Shown here piece by piece: positions 18,823 through 20,262 of a stretch of DNA of 20,262 bases. The first letter of the stretch is position 1; the number at the start of each line of letters is the position of its first letter. Source of the DNA: a virus; IMG/VR virus record IMGVR_UViG_3300047386_000083, positions 1 through 20,262 of that record; one strand, given 5' to 3'. A model generated the notes under the pieces. It had not been told where the DNA came from, did no database searches, and saw nothing but the letters and a program-made list of their open reading frames with translations. Both the position numbers and the translations under genes were made by a program.

Positions 18823-19991
18823 TATTTTATTTTTACGCAATTAGGCACTGTCTTTCCGTCTAATATTTTAGTTCCTTTTTGTTCGTATCCGTCCCAACAA
18901 GGTGATTTCAAACTATGACTTTCGCAAGGCATATACCAAGTTTTATCTTCAAATTCGTGTGTGTGATATTTTTCACAGCCTATGTCTTTAGCCGCCTTTA
19001 CAGCTTCTTCTTTTGTTGAGTACGCTAAACGCCCATCAATTATTGCCATTGTTTCATTGATAATTTCAGACGACAATTCTAATTCTTTTAATTTAGATTG
19101 TGACCAACGTAAACCAGCTTTTCCACCCCAGAGCAAATAAGAAATAGTACCACAAGCTTCGTTATCTTTTTCATTGTAGTATTCTGAAGCTCTTGATAGA
19201 TAAGAGTACATTCTTTTTATCGTTTCTTTACTAAGTCCTTTGCCTTGTGCTAATTGTCTAGCCCTAACTTTTCCGACTTGAGTGGCGCATTTATTGTCTT
19301 GTTTCTCGTTAAGTTCAATTCCTTTCTTTGCATTGTTCTTAACAGCATCTGGATAATCAGCGTAAGTTTTAAGATCAACTTCTTCATTCTTTAAAATTGA
19401 CTTTACTTGATTTAATAAATACTCTGCTTCTTCATCTTCAATAGAAGAAAGTTCATCTTTTATAGTTGCATCGTTCGGCCGTTCCATTTTATCAGCAAAA
19501 TATCCTTCAATACTAAAACCTTTCACCTTGCCAGTCTTCACGAACTCATTCCAGATCTTATCATTATTGACTTTAACACTACCGACCCAAGTTCCTAAAG
19601 GTAAGTCCATTCCAAACTTAACGCTCTTATCGTGAACTTTATCTTCAACTATCCAAGATTCCACTAAACTAAGTCCGTTTATTTCGTATTGATGCTCAAG
19701 TGTAGCGTTATTTTGTTTGCTATTCATCAAATACATTTGACTAGCTTTTAAGACAGTATCTTTTGAAAAATATATATAGTACTCATCTTCACCATTACGT
19801 CTGTAAATAGGCTTGTTTGGTATCAATAAAGCACCCATTAAAATTCTACGCTCTTTATCAACTTCAGCAAGTTTAAACTCTTGACTTTTTAAAGCGACAA
19901 AATCTTCTTCAATTGCCGGGCTCTCAACCACACTTATGGCTTCAATTCCAAGCTCTTGATCTTCATCTAATATCAATTCGACTATTCTCAT
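18822..19991 (-). CDS. XkdF-like prohead serine protease with C-terminal extensions
   Basis: Residues 1-170 fit the XkdF-type prohead protease family. LEHQYEINGLSLVESWIVED (98-117) carries the candidate catalytic His (H100), and GFSIEGYFADK (158-168) the candidate Ser (S160). GTWVGSVKV (133-141) also fits the fold. Such enzymes cleave scaffold and capsid precursors. Residues about 210-300 form another module (YPDAVKNNAKKGIELNE, then RARQLAQGKGLSKETIKRM, then CGTISYLLWGGKAGLRW). The C-terminus ends in SPCWDGYEQKG...VPNCVKIK, a motif recurrent at ends of Bacteroidetes phage proteins. Upstream lies the tape-measure-like gene, downstream the Cys-containing mini-protein. Confidence 0.75.
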   Translation of the reverse strand: MRIVELILDEDQELGIEAISVVESPAIEEDFVALKSQEFKLAEVDKERRILMGALLIPNKPIYRRNGEDEYYIYFSKDTVLKASQMYLMNSKQNNATLEHQYEINGLSLVESWIVEDKVHDKSVKFGMDLPLGTWVGSVKVNNDKIWNEFVKTGKVKGFSIEGYFADKMERPNDATIKDELSSIEDEEAEYLLNQVKSILKNEEVDLKTYADYPDAVKNNAKKGIELNEKQDNKCATQVGKVRARQLAQGKGLSKETIKRMYSYLSRASEYYNEKDNEACGTISYLLWGGKAGLRWSQSKLKELELSSEIINETMAIIDGRLAYSTKEEAVKAAKDIGCEKYHTHEFEDKTWYMPCESHSLKSPCWDGYEQKGTKILDGKTVPNCVKIK

Positions 19992-20026
19992 AATTATATA
20001 TAAAGTTTTTTTATTTATTTTGTTTT

Positions 20027-20262
20027 TTATAAAGTTGCACCCTCAACTATATTGTTTTCTAAACTTTGTGCTGTTGTTACATCGTTTGAAACTACATAAG
20101 CTTGTACTGGTTCGTTTGTTTGCTCTGCGACTGTGTCAGCTAAAACACTTGTTTCACTTGCGCCAACTACATTGAAACTTGGTGGAGCTGGTGCAGATCC
20201 TCCCGTTGCTGCTGCACCACCGCCGCTGCTAGTTCTGGGGACTTTTACACTTACAATTTTTT
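20027..20262 (-). CDS. C-terminal fragment of large tail protein, probable tape measure
   Basis: The last 78 codons of a gene cut by the window edge are seen. They encode a Gly/Ala/Pro-rich linker (SSGGGAAATGGSAPAPP), then SFNVVGASETSVLADTVAEQ and PVQAYVVSNDVTTAQSLENN, ending NIVEGATL. The (S/P)FNVVG...PVxAYVVxxDVTTAQSLxxN pattern is one I associate with the C-terminus of tape-measure or other long tail proteins of Bacteroidetes phages. The domain may be a chaperone- or tail-tip-binding segment. The start is outside the window, so length is unknown. Confidence 0.62.
   Translation of the reverse strand, partial: KIVSVKVPRTSSGGGAAATGGSAPAPPSFNVVGASETSVLADTVAEQTNEPVQAYVVSNDVTTAQSLENNIVEGATL

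Noticed and set aside
18607-18840. Longer start of the Cys-containing small protein
   Set aside because: The upstream start is a TTG inside the protease gene; the ATG at 18822 has a TAATG overlap and a good leader.
1-20262. CRISPR array, insertion sequence or integrase/attachment site
   Set aside because: No spaced repeats, no transposase or integrase and no terminal inverted repeats were found in the window.
1-20262. Diversity-generating retroelement
   Set aside because: No reverse transcriptase and no template/variable repeat pair was seen near the fibre-like genes.

Overview
The window is a continuous stretch of a tailed bacteriophage (or prophage) genome. Every convincing gene lies on the minus strand, so the window reads from its right end (structural genes) to its left end (replication and accessory genes). 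The host is most likely a member of the Bacteroidetes, probably Flavobacteriia. The DNA is AT-rich, no start codon has a Shine-Dalgarno sequence, and starts are instead preceded by A-rich or A/T-only leaders. Promoter-like sites match the Bacteroidetes TTTG-N19/20-TAnnTTTG consensus, and many proteins resemble families I associate with flavobacterial phages. No integrase, repressor or terminase is in the window, so lifestyle and genome ends cannot be judged.

Structural and lysis region, about 20.26 to 9.98 kb in transcription order: the C-terminus of a large tail protein, probably a tape measure; an XkdF-like prohead protease with two extra C-terminal segments; a Cys-containing 71-residue protein; a small fibre-like protein; an acidic scaffold-like protein; the major capsid protein; a possible tail-tube-like protein; an unknown protein; a portal with a C-terminal extension; a connector-like protein; two probable fibre or host-interaction proteins; a conserved hypothetical; and a lysis cassette of a small membrane protein, a T7-lysozyme-type amidase and a GTA-type holin. 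The portal lies downstream of the capsid gene, which is unusual. Terminator hairpins follow the capsid gene and the next gene.

Control region, about 9.98 to 9.3 kb: three good promoters and a terminator surround a NinG-like HNH gene. One promoter and the terminator would define a short RNA of about 75 nt. Its 5' part is antisense to the A-rich leader shared by many early genes.

Replication, recombination and accessory region, 9.3 kb to 1: a short unit holds a recombination-mediator-like gene and ssb and ends in a strong terminator. It is followed by many small, tightly overlapping genes, including a RecA-fold ATPase with a degenerate Walker A, a PP-loop PAPS-reductase-like protein, a sigma-like HTH protein, two or three PD-(D/E)XK nucleases, a TET-associated-type glycosyltransferase with a co-encoded partner, a DUF3310 protein, and a free-standing DnaA domain IV-like protein cut by the left edge. 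Several genes of 29 to 55 codons are joined to their neighbours by ATGA overlaps.
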